NCBI GenBank assembly: GCA_946478975.1
Contig: CAMLEO010000119.1
Location: 1-18,726, forward strand
Source of the DNA: an uncultured Steroidobacter sp.
Lineage (GTDB): Bacteria > Pseudomonadota > Gammaproteobacteria > Steroidobacterales > Steroidobacteraceae
Length of the DNA stretch: 18,726 nucleotides
Direction: 5' to 3'
Positions within the stretch are counted from its first letter, which is position 1. Each line of letters begins with the position of its first letter. This document shows positions 8,159 to 14,548 of the stretch, one piece after another. The position numbers and the translations under genes were made by a program. Below the pieces are notes generated by a model. That model was not told the origin of the DNA. It was given only the letters and a program-made list of their open reading frames with translations, and did not search any database.

Positions 8159-8356
8159 TCATGCAACCAACGATTTCCTCAGGTCGCGGACGAAGGCGCG
8201 ATCGACGGCGGATTGCGGCGAGCGACCCTCGTCGAACAGCGGGCGCCATGCATCCCAGTCGACATCGCGATCGTCGATGTCACCCAGGATGGCGCCAAAG
8301 TCGAAGCGAATGATGGCGACCACGCTGGCGCGCCATTGAAACCATGAGTAGAGCAT
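8159..8356 (-). CDS. Small Trp-rich hypothetical protein
   Basis: A 65-residue protein of unknown function. It opens MLYSWFQWRASVVAIIRFDF and continues with an acidic middle (GDIDDRDVDWDAWRPLFDEG), then AVDRAFVRDLRKSL. Tryptophans and acidic residues are placed as in a folded small protein, not in an antisense shadow. I chose the ATG at 8356, with GGGAAA a few bases upstream. A TTG at 8398 would add 14 residues, but its codons overlap a small hairpin. It runs convergent to the monooxygenase gene, leaving only 17 bp between stops. Codon usage and composition look native to the region. I do not recognise a family. Confidence 0.6.
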   Translation of the reverse strand: MLYSWFQWRASVVAIIRFDFGAILGDIDDRDVDWDAWRPLFDEGRSPQSAVDRAFVRDLRKSLVA

Positions 8357-8378
8357 TGTCGTTTCCCGCGTGTACCTG

Positions 8379-8393
8379 GGAAGGAGGCCTTCC
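8379..8393. repeat. Short perfect inverted repeat in the leader of the small gene
   Basis: GGAAGG (8379-8384) and CCTTCC (8388-8393) are separated by AGG. It lies 23 bp upstream of the ATG at 8356, so it could be a regulatory hairpin or operator of the 65-residue gene. The arms are short and chance is not excluded. Confidence 0.3.
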
Positions 8394-8470
8394 TGCAATG
8401 TACTGAGACACCGGTTATCCAGTCAGTCGCGCGGGGGTTACGTTACGGTCAAACGGTAAACCGCATCGGG

Positions 8471-8519
8471 CTGATCTGGATCAATCGTTGCCGGGTGCAA
8501 CCGGCGCATGCTGGCGTCA
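8471..8519 (+). promoter_or_regulatory. FNR/ANR-type class II promoter of the CopD-like gene
   Basis: CTGATCTGGATCAA (8471-8484) matches nine of the ten defined positions of the FNR/ANR box TTGAT-N4-ATCAA. Exactly 22 bases follow before CATGCT (8507-8512), a plausible activator-dependent -10 that retains the key A2 and T6. This puts the box centre at about -41.5 and the transcription start near 8519, the class II geometry. An identical box with identical spacing precedes the DGC gene on the other strand. Confidence 0.7.
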
Positions 8520-8540
8520 ATACACCAGCAAGCACCCGCC

Positions 8541-9005
8541 ATGAGCTACCCGGTACTCCTCACGCTGCACCTGTTCGGCGCACTCATATTCATCGGCGCC
8601 GTATTCTTCGAAGTATTGATCCTGGAAGGCGCGCGCAAGCATGTCGGCCGACGTGCAATGGTGGAGGTCGAGCAGGCCGTCGGCCGGCGCGCCCGGCAGC
8701 TCATGCCCTGGGTGCTGGTCGTGTTGTTCGGCGCCGGGATCGGCATGGCCTGGAATTACCGGGCGGTGCTTGCGCATCCTTTGCAGAGCGGTTTCGGTAC
8801 GCTGCTGGCGCTCAAAGTCACATTGGCCCTCAGCGTACTCGGCCACTTTGTCAGGGCCGTGACCTGGAGCGCGAGCGGCAAGATGACGTTACGCCGCAGC
8901 CGGTTCATTCACTGGAGTGTGTTCGTGCACATGATCGTCATCGTGGTGCTGGCGAAAGCCATGTTCTACGCCGGCTGGCCCGCTTCGATCGCAACAGTGA
9001 TGTGA
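8541..9005 (+). CDS. CopD-like integral membrane protein
   Basis: A 154-residue inner-membrane protein with four predicted membrane helices: YPVLLTLHLFGALIFIGAVFF, LMPWVLVVLFGAGIGMAW, FGTLLALKVTLALSVLGHF and FIHWSVFVHMIVIVVLAKAMF. Histidines sit inside or at the edge of helices 1 (H10), 3 and 4. The pattern matches the small CopD-domain proteins annotated as copper resistance proteins; heme or copper binding by these histidines is a family-based guess. I chose the ATG at 8541 because the alternative ATG at 8508 lies inside the predicted -10 element, and the chosen start gives a 22-nt leader. No clear ribosome site is seen. The FNR-type promoter suggests expression under low oxygen. It overlaps the convergent DGC gene by 40 bp. 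Confidence 0.85.
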   Translation: MSYPVLLTLHLFGALIFIGAVFFEVLILEGARKHVGRRAMVEVEQAVGRRARQLMPWVLVVLFGAGIGMAWNYRAVLAHPLQSGFGTLLALKVTLALSVLGHFVRAVTWSASGKMTLRRSRFIHWSVFVHMIVIVVLAKAMFYAGWPASIATVM

Positions 9006-9349
9006 CGGAACACTTCTTCGGCCTCCGCTGCGGTGAAGTCGGCGTGATAGCGCTTGCGGATGCCGAGCTCGGACAACGTGTGGTGCTGGGTCGGTTGCAC
9101 GCCGTGCCTTTGCAAACAGTTGCGCACGCAGTGGAGCGGGCACCCGTCCAGGGCGATGATTGGCCGGCCCGAGCGCGCCACTTTGACTAGCGATGCGACA
9201 TCGCCGCCCACGCCGGCAATGCAGGACATCTCCGCGATGCCTTCCCGGTCGAGGCGAACGGCAACGTGATTCGCAAGTTGCGCGGCGTTGGAGCATCCGG
9301 AGCAGGAGTAGACGAGCGGCAGAGACTGGTATTGGGCGTGTTTGCTCAT
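8966..9349 (-). CDS. DGC-family cysteine-cluster (putative zinc-binding) protein
   Basis: A 127-residue cytoplasmic protein of the DGC family, named after its Asp-Gly-Cys motif (D68-G69-C70, in IALDGCPLHC). Conserved cysteines are C16 and C19 (YSCSGCSNAAQLAN), C43 (EMSCIAGVGGD), and C70, C74 and C78 (DGCPLHCVRNCLQ), enough to bind Zn or another metal centre. The family function is unknown; members often lie near low-oxygen or metal genes. The ATG at 9349 falls where the upstream FNR-type promoter predicts the first transcribed base, and no Shine-Dalgarno is seen, so the mRNA may be leaderless. The 3' end overlaps the convergent CopD-like gene by 40 bp. Sharing the same regulator box, the two probably work in the same physiological response. 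Confidence 0.88.
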   Translation of the reverse strand: MSKHAQYQSLPLVYSCSGCSNAAQLANHVAVRLDREGIAEMSCIAGVGGDVASLVKVARSGRPIIALDGCPLHCVRNCLQRHGVQPTQHHTLSELGIRKRYHADFTAAEAEEVFRHITVAIEAGQPA

Positions 9350-9397
9350 GTCAACAGCATGGCCTGCTCGAACGTGCTGCGCCTTGATCCAGATCAG
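9349..9397 (-). promoter_or_regulatory. FNR/ANR-type class II promoter of the DGC gene
   Basis: Read on the minus strand, CTGATCTGGATCAA occupies 9397-9384. It is the same 14-mer as at 8471-8484, 15 identical bases when the preceding G is included. The next 22 bases are followed by CATGCT (9361-9356), again at the -10 position. The predicted start of transcription coincides with the ATG at 9349. The near-palindromic box could also influence the divergent avidin-like gene, whose ATG is about 96 bp from the box centre. Confidence 0.7.
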
Positions 9398-9442
9398 CTC
9401 AAAGCACCAAGGCCTCGGCGCGCCGGGCGTTATGGAACATCG

Positions 9443-9463
9443 GGGTATTCCAGGAATTTACCC
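9443..9463. repeat. Imperfect inverted repeat upstream of the avidin-like gene
   Basis: GGGTATTCC (9443-9451) and GGAATTTACCC (9453-9463) pair around a central A with a two-base bulge. It ends 23 bp before the ATG at 9487. It could be an operator or a leader hairpin; nothing else supports it. Confidence 0.3.
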
Positions 9464-9486
9464 GGGCCCAGCCTGAGGAGATCGCG

Positions 9487-9858
9487 ATGACGTGGCTCGG
9501 AAAATGGCGCAACCAATATGGTTCGGTGCTTACGATCACCGACGAGTCCAATCACAGAATCGTCGGCAGCTTTCGGACTGCACTGGCGGACAGCGGTTTC
9601 TCCGGGCAGGAAATTCCCATCGTTGGATTCCATCAAGGCAATTGCATCGGGCTGTCGGGCGGCGGTCGCGCTCCGGCCGGCGATATGGTCGTCACCTATA
9701 CGGGATTACTCCGTCAAGGCCGCCTGGAAACTCTCTGGTATGTGGTCGCGGACGCAGCGCTCAGCGCTGCCGGCGAAGGGCAGCCAGCGAAAGTTGAAAA
9801 ACTCAACTGGTGGCGAGCGATGACGACCAGCGCCGATACGTTCGAGCGCATTCCCTAG
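9487..9858 (+). CDS. Avidin/streptavidin-fold protein without a signal peptide
   Basis: A 123-residue protein that aligns by eye along most of the avidin fold. The first-strand signature WLGKWRNQYGSVLTI corresponds to streptavidin W21/N23/S27 (W7, N9, S13 here). VGSFRTA corresponds to the strand carrying Y43/S45 (F29, T31). VTYTG corresponds to the W92 region (Y71), LWYVV to W108 (W84), and NWWRAMTTSADTF to W120...D128 (W109, D117, same spacing). Several biotin contacts are therefore kept and some are softened (Tyr to Phe, Trp to Tyr). Secreted avidins carry a signal peptide; none is present here, so it should be cytoplasmic. GAGGAG (9476-9481) supports the start. Its role is unknown: biotin storage or sequestration, or binding of another small ligand. 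The stop lies 15 bp from the end of the convergent nrtR gene. Confidence 0.85.
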   Translation: MTWLGKWRNQYGSVLTITDESNHRIVGSFRTALADSGFSGQEIPIVGFHQGNCIGLSGGGRAPAGDMVVTYTGLLRQGRLETLWYVVADAALSAAGEGQPAKVEKLNWWRAMTTSADTFERIP

Positions 9859-9873
9859 AACAAAACCTCGCCC

Positions 9874-10584
9874 TCATCGGGTCAAGTTTCGGTCCGCGAT
9901 TGCGACCGTGTTCGATGCTTTTCTCTTCACGCGATACAACTGCGCAGGTCGATGCGCGCCGCGGGTGATGGGTTGATTGGAGGCGGGCTCGACCACATCG
10001 AGCTCTTCGATGCGACGGCGGAAGCCGCGTTTATCCAGCTCCGTGCGCAACAGGGCTTCGTACACGGATTGCAACTCGCTCAGCGTAAAGGTGGGTGGCA
10101 TCAGGTGCACGGGCAGGGACGAGTACAGCGTTTTGGATCGCACGCGATCGACCGCGGTGCGCAGGATGTCGCGATGATCGAAGGGCAGGGAGCGAATTGA
10201 ATCGACGGCGCGCCACTTGAGCGCCGAGTCGTTCGTCGGCGGTTGCATGGCCTGGTGAGGTACGAGCGCATAGTAGCCAATCGAGACCGACCAGCCGCGG
10301 CTGTCGCGGTGCCGCCCTGAGAACGTTTGCAGTTGTTCGAGGTACGGGCTCTCGATCCCAGCTTTGGTTTTGAGAATCCGGGTGGCCGCGGCCAGTGCAT
10401 CCTCGTCTGTGTCCGTGTGAACGAAGCCGCCGGGCAGCGTCCAATCTCCGGCATGCGGTGGACGAGCTCGTCGCAATAGGGCGGCGCATAACTCATCGTC
10501 GATCAAGGTCAGCAGCACGATGTCCACGGTCACGATGGGCTGGGGGAAAGCCGGCGATGTCGTGACAGTTTGCGGTTCAGCCAT
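9874..10584 (-). CDS. nrtR: NrtR, Nudix-related repressor of NAD metabolism
   Basis: A 236-residue regulator with an N-terminal Nudix-like domain (residues ~17-150) and a C-terminal winged helix (~160-230, LMPPTFTLSELQSVYEALL ... RGFRRRIEELDVV). The Nudix box is recognisable (LPGGFVHTDTDEDALAAATR), but the catalytic glutamates are gone: in the REuxEE part the residues are R69, I70, T73 and K74. That is expected for NrtR, which in characterised members binds ADP-ribose or related NAD products as an anti-repressor ligand rather than hydrolysing it. It is divergent from the NAD salvage operon, with a perfect NrtR-type palindrome in front of pncA and a degraded copy in front of its own start. The ATG at 10584 begins MAEPQTVTTSPAF. 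Family and context together make the assignment strong. Confidence 0.93.
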   Translation of the reverse strand: MAEPQTVTTSPAFPQPIVTVDIVLLTLIDDELCAALLRRARPPHAGDWTLPGGFVHTDTDEDALAAATRILKTKAGIESPYLEQLQTFSGRHRDSRGWSVSIGYYALVPHQAMQPPTNDSALKWRAVDSIRSLPFDHRDILRTAVDRVRSKTLYSSLPVHLMPPTFTLSELQSVYEALLRTELDKRGFRRRIEELDVVEPASNQPITRGAHRPAQLYRVKRKASNTVAIADRNLTR

Positions 10585-10594
10585 GGTGTAGTCA

Positions 10595-10616
10595 GTTAGT
10601 GCGACAGAGACTTAAC
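10595..10616. promoter_or_regulatory. Degenerate NrtR box upstream of nrtR
   Basis: A 22-bp site beginning GTTAGTGC and ending TTAAC. It has the same length as the perfect box at 10692-10713 and shares 14 of 22 positions with it, including the whole left arm core. It lies 10 bp before the nrtR ATG and would allow weak autorepression. Confidence 0.5.
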
Positions 10617-10691
10617 ATAGCACACGGCAAACATCCTGAATCGCACGAATAGGCAACGCCAGTGGAAACATGAGAACGCGGTCGCGAAATA

Positions 10692-10713
10692 GTTAGTGCA
10701 CAAATGCACTAAC
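10692..10713. promoter_or_regulatory. NrtR operator upstream of pncA
   Basis: GTTAGTGCA (10692-10700) and TGCACTAAC (10705-10713) are perfect 9-bp inverted repeats separated by CAAA. The GTTAGT...ACTAAC ends match the general form of NrtR boxes. The site is 33 bp before the pncA ATG, suited to block the promoter of the four-gene NAD salvage operon. Confidence 0.85.
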
Positions 10714-10746
10714 AATGTTAATTTAGCTCATCGACTGGAGCGGCAC

Positions 10747-11553
10747 ATGCACACATTGTTGATCATCGATCCCCAGAACGACTTTTGCGATCCGAACGGT
10801 GCGCTGTTCGTTCCCGGCGCCAGCGAGGACATGCAGCGCCTGGCGAGCTTCGTAGGCTCAGCGCGGCAGCGGCTCGCCGAAGTGGTCATAACATTGGATT
10901 CGCACCCAAGCGTCGCCATCGAGCGCCCGACCTTCTGGAAGCGCGGCGACGGCGGGGCGGTGGCGCCATTTACGCAGATTACTCATGCGCAAGTCGCCGC
11001 CGGCGAGTATGCCCCGATCAATCCCGCGTTTCGCTTGCAGGTCCTGTCTTATCTGCAGGCACTGGAGGCGCAGGGTCGGTATAAATTGATGGTCTGGCCC
11101 GTGCACTGTGTCGTGGGTGCCTGGGGTCACAACATCTATGGCGCGCTGTTCGAGGCCATCGGCGAGTGGGAGCGCCAGGTCCAGCGCGGAGCGTTCAAAG
11201 TGCTGAAAGGCCAGAATCCTTTGACTGAGCAATACAGCGCCGTGCGCGCCGAGGTTCCCTCGCAAGACGATCCTCGCACGCAAACCAATCGTGAGTTGAT
11301 CGAGCGCTGCCGGTCGGCGGGGCTGTTGCTGGTGGCGGGCGAGGCGGCGAGTCACTGTGTGGCCGCGACGCTCGATCATTTATTCGAGGAATTCTCCGCC
11401 GAAGAAATCGGTAGAGTGGTGCTGCTGAAGGATTGCATGAGTCCGGTGGCAGGCTTCGAGCCGAACGCCGAGGCCTTCTACGCTCGAGCGCTGGCGCGCG
11501 GTGCTCGGGTTCTGACCAGCAGCCAGGCGTTGCGCGAAATTTCGACGAATTAA
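10747..11553 (+). CDS. pncA: Nicotinamidase (isochorismatase-like cysteine hydrolase)
   Basis: A 268-residue cytoplasmic hydrolase expected to convert nicotinamide to nicotinate and ammonia, the entry step of the salvage pathway. The fold's catalytic set is visible: D8 in [10 protein letters not shown], a Lys near 154 (FKVLKGQNP) and nucleophile C204 in [13 protein letters not shown]51 and H53 (TLDSHP) can serve as metal ligands, and MVWPVHC parallels the WPxHC of PncA. It is longer than the ~210 residues of E. coli PncA, with extra segments in the middle, and resembles a longer subfamily of cysteine hydrolases. I chose the ATG at 10747 (TGGAG at 10736-10740); the GTG at 10696 is inside the NrtR operator. 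It is the first gene of the operon, 17 bp before pncB. Context strongly supports the nicotinamidase role. Confidence 0.88.
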   Translation: MHTLLIIDPQNDFCDPNGALFVPGASEDMQRLASFVGSARQRLAEVVITLDSHPSVAIERPTFWKRGDGGAVAPFTQITHAQVAAGEYAPINPAFRLQVLSYLQALEAQGRYKLMVWPVHCVVGAWGHNIYGALFEAIGEWERQVQRGAFKVLKGQNPLTEQYSAVRAEVPSQDDPRTQTNRELIERCRSAGLLLVAGEAASHCVAATLDHLFEEFSAEEIGRVVLLKDCMSPVAGFEPNAEAFYARALARGARVLTSSQALREISTN

Positions 11554-11570
11554 GCTCTCGCGAGTCTTCT

Positions 11571-12842
11571 ATGTTCAAACCCATCATCCACTCGCTGCTC
11601 GACACCGACCTGTACAAGCTGACGATGCTGTCGCCGATGCTGCATCGGTTTCCGTCCAATCAGGCGGTTTACAGTTTCGTCTGCCGCAACTCGCCGCAGT
11701 ATCCGCTGGCGAGCTTGAAAGAAGATGTCGAAGCGCAGCTCGATCATCTCTGCACGCTGACGTATACCGAGGAAGAGCTCGATTACCTCGCTACAAAATC
11801 TTTCTTCAAGAGCGACTTCATCGACTTCCTGCGCATCTTCCATTTTCAACGTCGCTACATCACGGTGAGCACCGACGGCGACACGCTCAAGGTCGTGGCG
11901 CGCGGTCCGCAGATTCACGTGATGGGGTTCGAGATCTTCGTGCTGTCGATCGTGAACGAGTTGTACTTCCGCCGCTTCGCGACGCCGGAGGCGATCGAGG
12001 AGGGGCGCCGGCGGCTGGCGGAGAAGATCGGCATGCTGCGCGATTTTCGAACCCAAAGTCCGGTGCCGCAGGCTGCATCGCCCAATGTGCTGAAGTTCGC
12101 GAACGGCACCAGCGCACCCATCGCCGGCGGCCGTTCGCATACGCTCCGGCATCCGTTCGAATTCTTCGACTTCGGTACGCGCCGCCGCTTCTCGCGCGAA
12201 TGGCACGAGGAAATGGTCTCCACGCTGGCTCGCGAAGTGCCGCAGTACTTCAAGGGCACGTCGAACGTTTATCTCGCGAAGAAGTACGGACTCGCCGCCA
12301 TCGGCACCATGGCGCACGAATATCTGCAAACGTTTCAGGCCGTGGGCGTGCAGTTGAAGAACTTCCAGAAAGAAGCGCTCGAAGCCTGGGTGCAGGAATA
12401 TCGCGGCGACCTGGGCGTGGCGCTGACCGACGTGGTCGGCATGGACGCCTTTATTTCGGATTTCGATTTGTACTTCGCCAAGCTGTTCGACGGCCTGCGC
12501 CACGACTCGGGCGATCCGGTGGTGTGGGGCGAGAAGGCGCTGGCTCATTATCAACGGCTGCGAGTCGATGCGCATACCAAGCGCCTCGTATTCTCCGATG
12601 GCCTCAACATCCCGAAGGCCCTGCAGCTCTACGAATACTTTGCGGACCGCGTGCAGTGTGGCTTCGGCATCGGCACCGATCTCTCCAACGATCTGGGCGT
12701 GCCGGCATTGAACATCGTGATGAAGCTCACCGAGTGCAACGCCCAGCCGGTCGCCAAGCTCTCCGACACGCCGGGCAAGACGTTGTGCACCGATGAAACG
12801 TTTCTGGCGTATCTGCGCCAGGTCTTCAAACAGGCGGCCTGA
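11571..12842 (+). CDS. pncB: Nicotinate phosphoribosyltransferase
   Basis: A 423-residue enzyme that joins nicotinate to PRPP, coupled to ATP hydrolysis, to give nicotinate mononucleotide. Family motifs are complete: [11 protein letters not shown] at the N-terminus, [29 protein letters not shown], then GTMAHE with H249 at the position of the histidine phosphorylated in PncB. Later come HDSGDP (H311) and the phosphate loop [10 protein letters not shown]. It is slightly longer than E. coli PncB (about 400). The extra length is probably the [19 protein letters not shown] region before FDFGTRRRF, although a sequence-variable linker there is not rare. The ATG at 11571 has only a weak ribosome site, so translation may depend on the upstream gene. 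The stop is 2 bp from nadE, indicating tight cotranscription. Confidence 0.95.
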   Translation: MFKPIIHSLLDTDLYKLTMLSPMLHRFPSNQAVYSFVCRNSPQYPLASLKEDVEAQLDHLCTLTYTEEELDYLATKSFFKSDFIDFLRIFHFQRRYITVSTDGDTLKVVARGPQIHVMGFEIFVLSIVNELYFRRFATPEAIEEGRRRLAEKIGMLRDFRTQSPVPQAASPNVLKFANGTSAPIAGGRSHTLRHPFEFFDFGTRRRFSREWHEEMVSTLAREVPQYFKGTSNVYLAKKYGLAAIGTMAHEYLQTFQAVGVQLKNFQKEALEAWVQEYRGDLGVALTDVVGMDAFISDFDLYFAKLFDGLRHDSGDPVVWGEKALAHYQRLRVDAHTKRLVFSDGLNIPKALQLYEYFADRVQCGFGIGTDLSNDLGVPALNIVMKLTECNAQPVAKLSDTPGKTLCTDETFLAYLRQVFKQAA

Positions 12843-12844
12843 TC

Positions 12845-14536
12845 ATGTCCACGCTGCGTATTGCGCTTGCCCAGATCAATCCCACGATTGGGGACATCGA
12901 CGGCAATCTCACATTGATGATTGAAGCCGCGCGCCGCGCGCATGCCGAAGGCGCGAGATTGGTGGCGTTCCCAGAGCTTTCGCTCACTGCGTATTACCCG
13001 TCGGATCTGCTGGAGGATCTGGATTTCCAGCGCCGCATGACCCAGGGCATCGAGGATCTGCTGGCCGCCACACGCGAGCTGCCCGATCTGTATTGGGTCG
13101 TCGGTGCGCCGACGCCGAACAGCGGCATCGGCAAGCCGCTGTTCAATTCGCTGCTGGTGATGAAGAACGGCGACATCCTGTTGCGCTATCACAAGCAGCT
13201 GCTGCCCACCTATAACATCTTCGACGATCGTCGCCATTTCGAGCCCGGCCCGGACGTGGCGAAGATTCTCGATGTCGCAGGCGTGCGCGTTGGTTTCATG
13301 ATCTGCGAAGACGGCTGGAACGACGAAGGACGCGATTACATCGTGAATCCTTTCGATCGGCTGGCCGATGCGGCTCCGGATGTGGTGGTCTCGATCAATG
13401 CCAGCCCGTCGAGCATCGGTCGACGCGAGATGCGGCACGACATCTTCGCCAGGGCGAGCGCCCGGCATCGCCTGCCGCTGTTGTATGTGAATCAAGTGGG
13501 CGGTCACGATCAGCTGATCTACGACGGCGCGTCGTTCGCCGTCGACCCCAATCGCGGCATCGTGATGGAAGCCGCACGATTTCAGCCGGATCTCATGGTC
13601 CTGGAGCTGGATTCGCGTTCGGGATTGCTCGCGCCCGGCACGATCGACGCCAAAGGTCTGTCGACGGAGGAGTTCTATCGTCAGCAGCTCGTGCTGGGAT
13701 TGCGCGACTATGCACGCCGCTGCGGATTCTCCACCGCGGTGGTCGGTTGCTCCGGCGGCATCGACTCGGCTCTGACACTAGCGATCGCGGTGGAAGCGCT
13801 GGGTGCGAAGAATGTCGTTGCGATCACCATGCCGTCGCAGTACTCCAGCACCGGCAGCGTCACTGATTCGCAAACGTTGTGTGAGAACCTGGGCATCGCG
13901 CTGTACACGCATCCGATCGGCGATCTGGTGGAACAGTACGCCGGGCAATTCAACACGGCGTTTGGCGAGCCGCTGGTGGGATTGTCCAAGGAGAATCTGC
14001 AGGCGCGCATCCGCGGCACCATCCTGATGGAATATTCGAACCGCTTCGGCCACCTGTTGCTGACCACGGGCAACAAGAGCGAGATCTCCGTGGGCTACTG
14101 CACGTTGTATGGCGATACGAACGGCGGTCTGGGCGTGATCGGCGATCTCTACAAGACCGAAGTGTTCGCGCTGGCGCGTCATTACAACGAAGTTGCTGGC
14201 CGCGAAGTGATCCCGTCGGCCATCATCGACAAGCCGCCGTCGGCCGAGCTCGCTCCCGGCCAGAAGGACACGGACAGTCTGCCGCCGTACGAGATCCTGG
14301 ATCCGATTCTGAAAACATTGATCGAAGGTGCGCGCCTGGCGGAAACTGAGCGCGAGGCGGCGCTGCAGTTCATGCTCAAAACTTCGGCGACGGACGAAGG
14401 CAAGGCGCTCATCGAGCGAGTGAGGCGCATGATCGCGCGCAACGAATACAAGCGTCGCCAGGCGCCGCCGATTCTTCGTGTGCGTTCACGTGCCTTCGGC
14501 AGCGGCCGGCAGATGCCAATCGCGGCAAAATATTGA
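12845..14536 (+). CDS. nadE: Glutamine-dependent NAD+ synthetase
   Basis: A 563-residue two-domain enzyme that makes NAD+ from deamido-NAD (NaAD), ATP and glutamine. The N-terminal nitrilase-type glutaminase domain (1-~265) has its triad: E44 in VAFPELSLTAYYPSDLL, K117 in LRYHKQLLPTYNIFDDRRHF and C154 in GFMICEDGWN. The C-terminal synthetase domain carries the ATP pyrophosphatase P-loop SGGIDS (303-308), followed by LTTGNKSEISVGYCTLYGD and the DKPPSAELAPGQKD segment. The length is that of the bacterial glutamine-dependent form. The ATG lies 2 bp after the pncB stop, so coupling is likely. It is third in the NrtR-controlled operon; the next gene starts 12 bp downstream. Confidence 0.96.
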   Translation: MSTLRIALAQINPTIGDIDGNLTLMIEAARRAHAEGARLVAFPELSLTAYYPSDLLEDLDFQRRMTQGIEDLLAATRELPDLYWVVGAPTPNSGIGKPLFNSLLVMKNGDILLRYHKQLLPTYNIFDDRRHFEPGPDVAKILDVAGVRVGFMICEDGWNDEGRDYIVNPFDRLADAAPDVVVSINASPSSIGRREMRHDIFARASARHRLPLLYVNQVGGHDQLIYDGASFAVDPNRGIVMEAARFQPDLMVLELDSRSGLLAPGTIDAKGLSTEEFYRQQLVLGLRDYARRCGFSTAVVGCSGGIDSALTLAIAVEALGAKNVVAITMPSQYSSTGSVTDSQTLCENLGIALYTHPIGDLVEQYAGQFNTAFGEPLVGLSKENLQARIRGTILMEYSNRFGHLLLTTGNKSEISVGYCTLYGDTNGGLGVIGDLYKTEVFALARHYNEVAGREVIPSAIIDKPPSAELAPGQKDTDSLPPYEILDPILKTLIEGARLAETEREAALQFMLKTSATDEGKALIERVRRMIARNEYKRRQAPPILRVRSRAFGSGRQMPIAAKY

Positions 14537-14548
14537 TCAAGGTTGCAA

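Noticed and set aside
8487..8501. GTTGC/GCAAC inverted repeat between the FNR box and the -10
   Set aside because: It is only five bases per arm and is not present in the twin promoter at 9349-9397, so it is not needed to explain regulation.
10696..10746. GTG-initiated extension of pncA
   Set aside because: The codon lies inside the NrtR palindrome and has no ribosome site; the conserved fold begins at the ATG at 10747.
11550..12575. 341-residue open frame on the minus strand
   Set aside because: It lies wholly opposite pncB, whose catalytic motifs are intact; the product is rich in Arg, His and Gln, typical of GC-rich antisense frames.
14533..14540. TTGATCAA, resembling an FNR box
   Set aside because: It lacks the 4-base spacer between half-sites and lies at the nadE stop inside an operon, so it is a chance palindrome.
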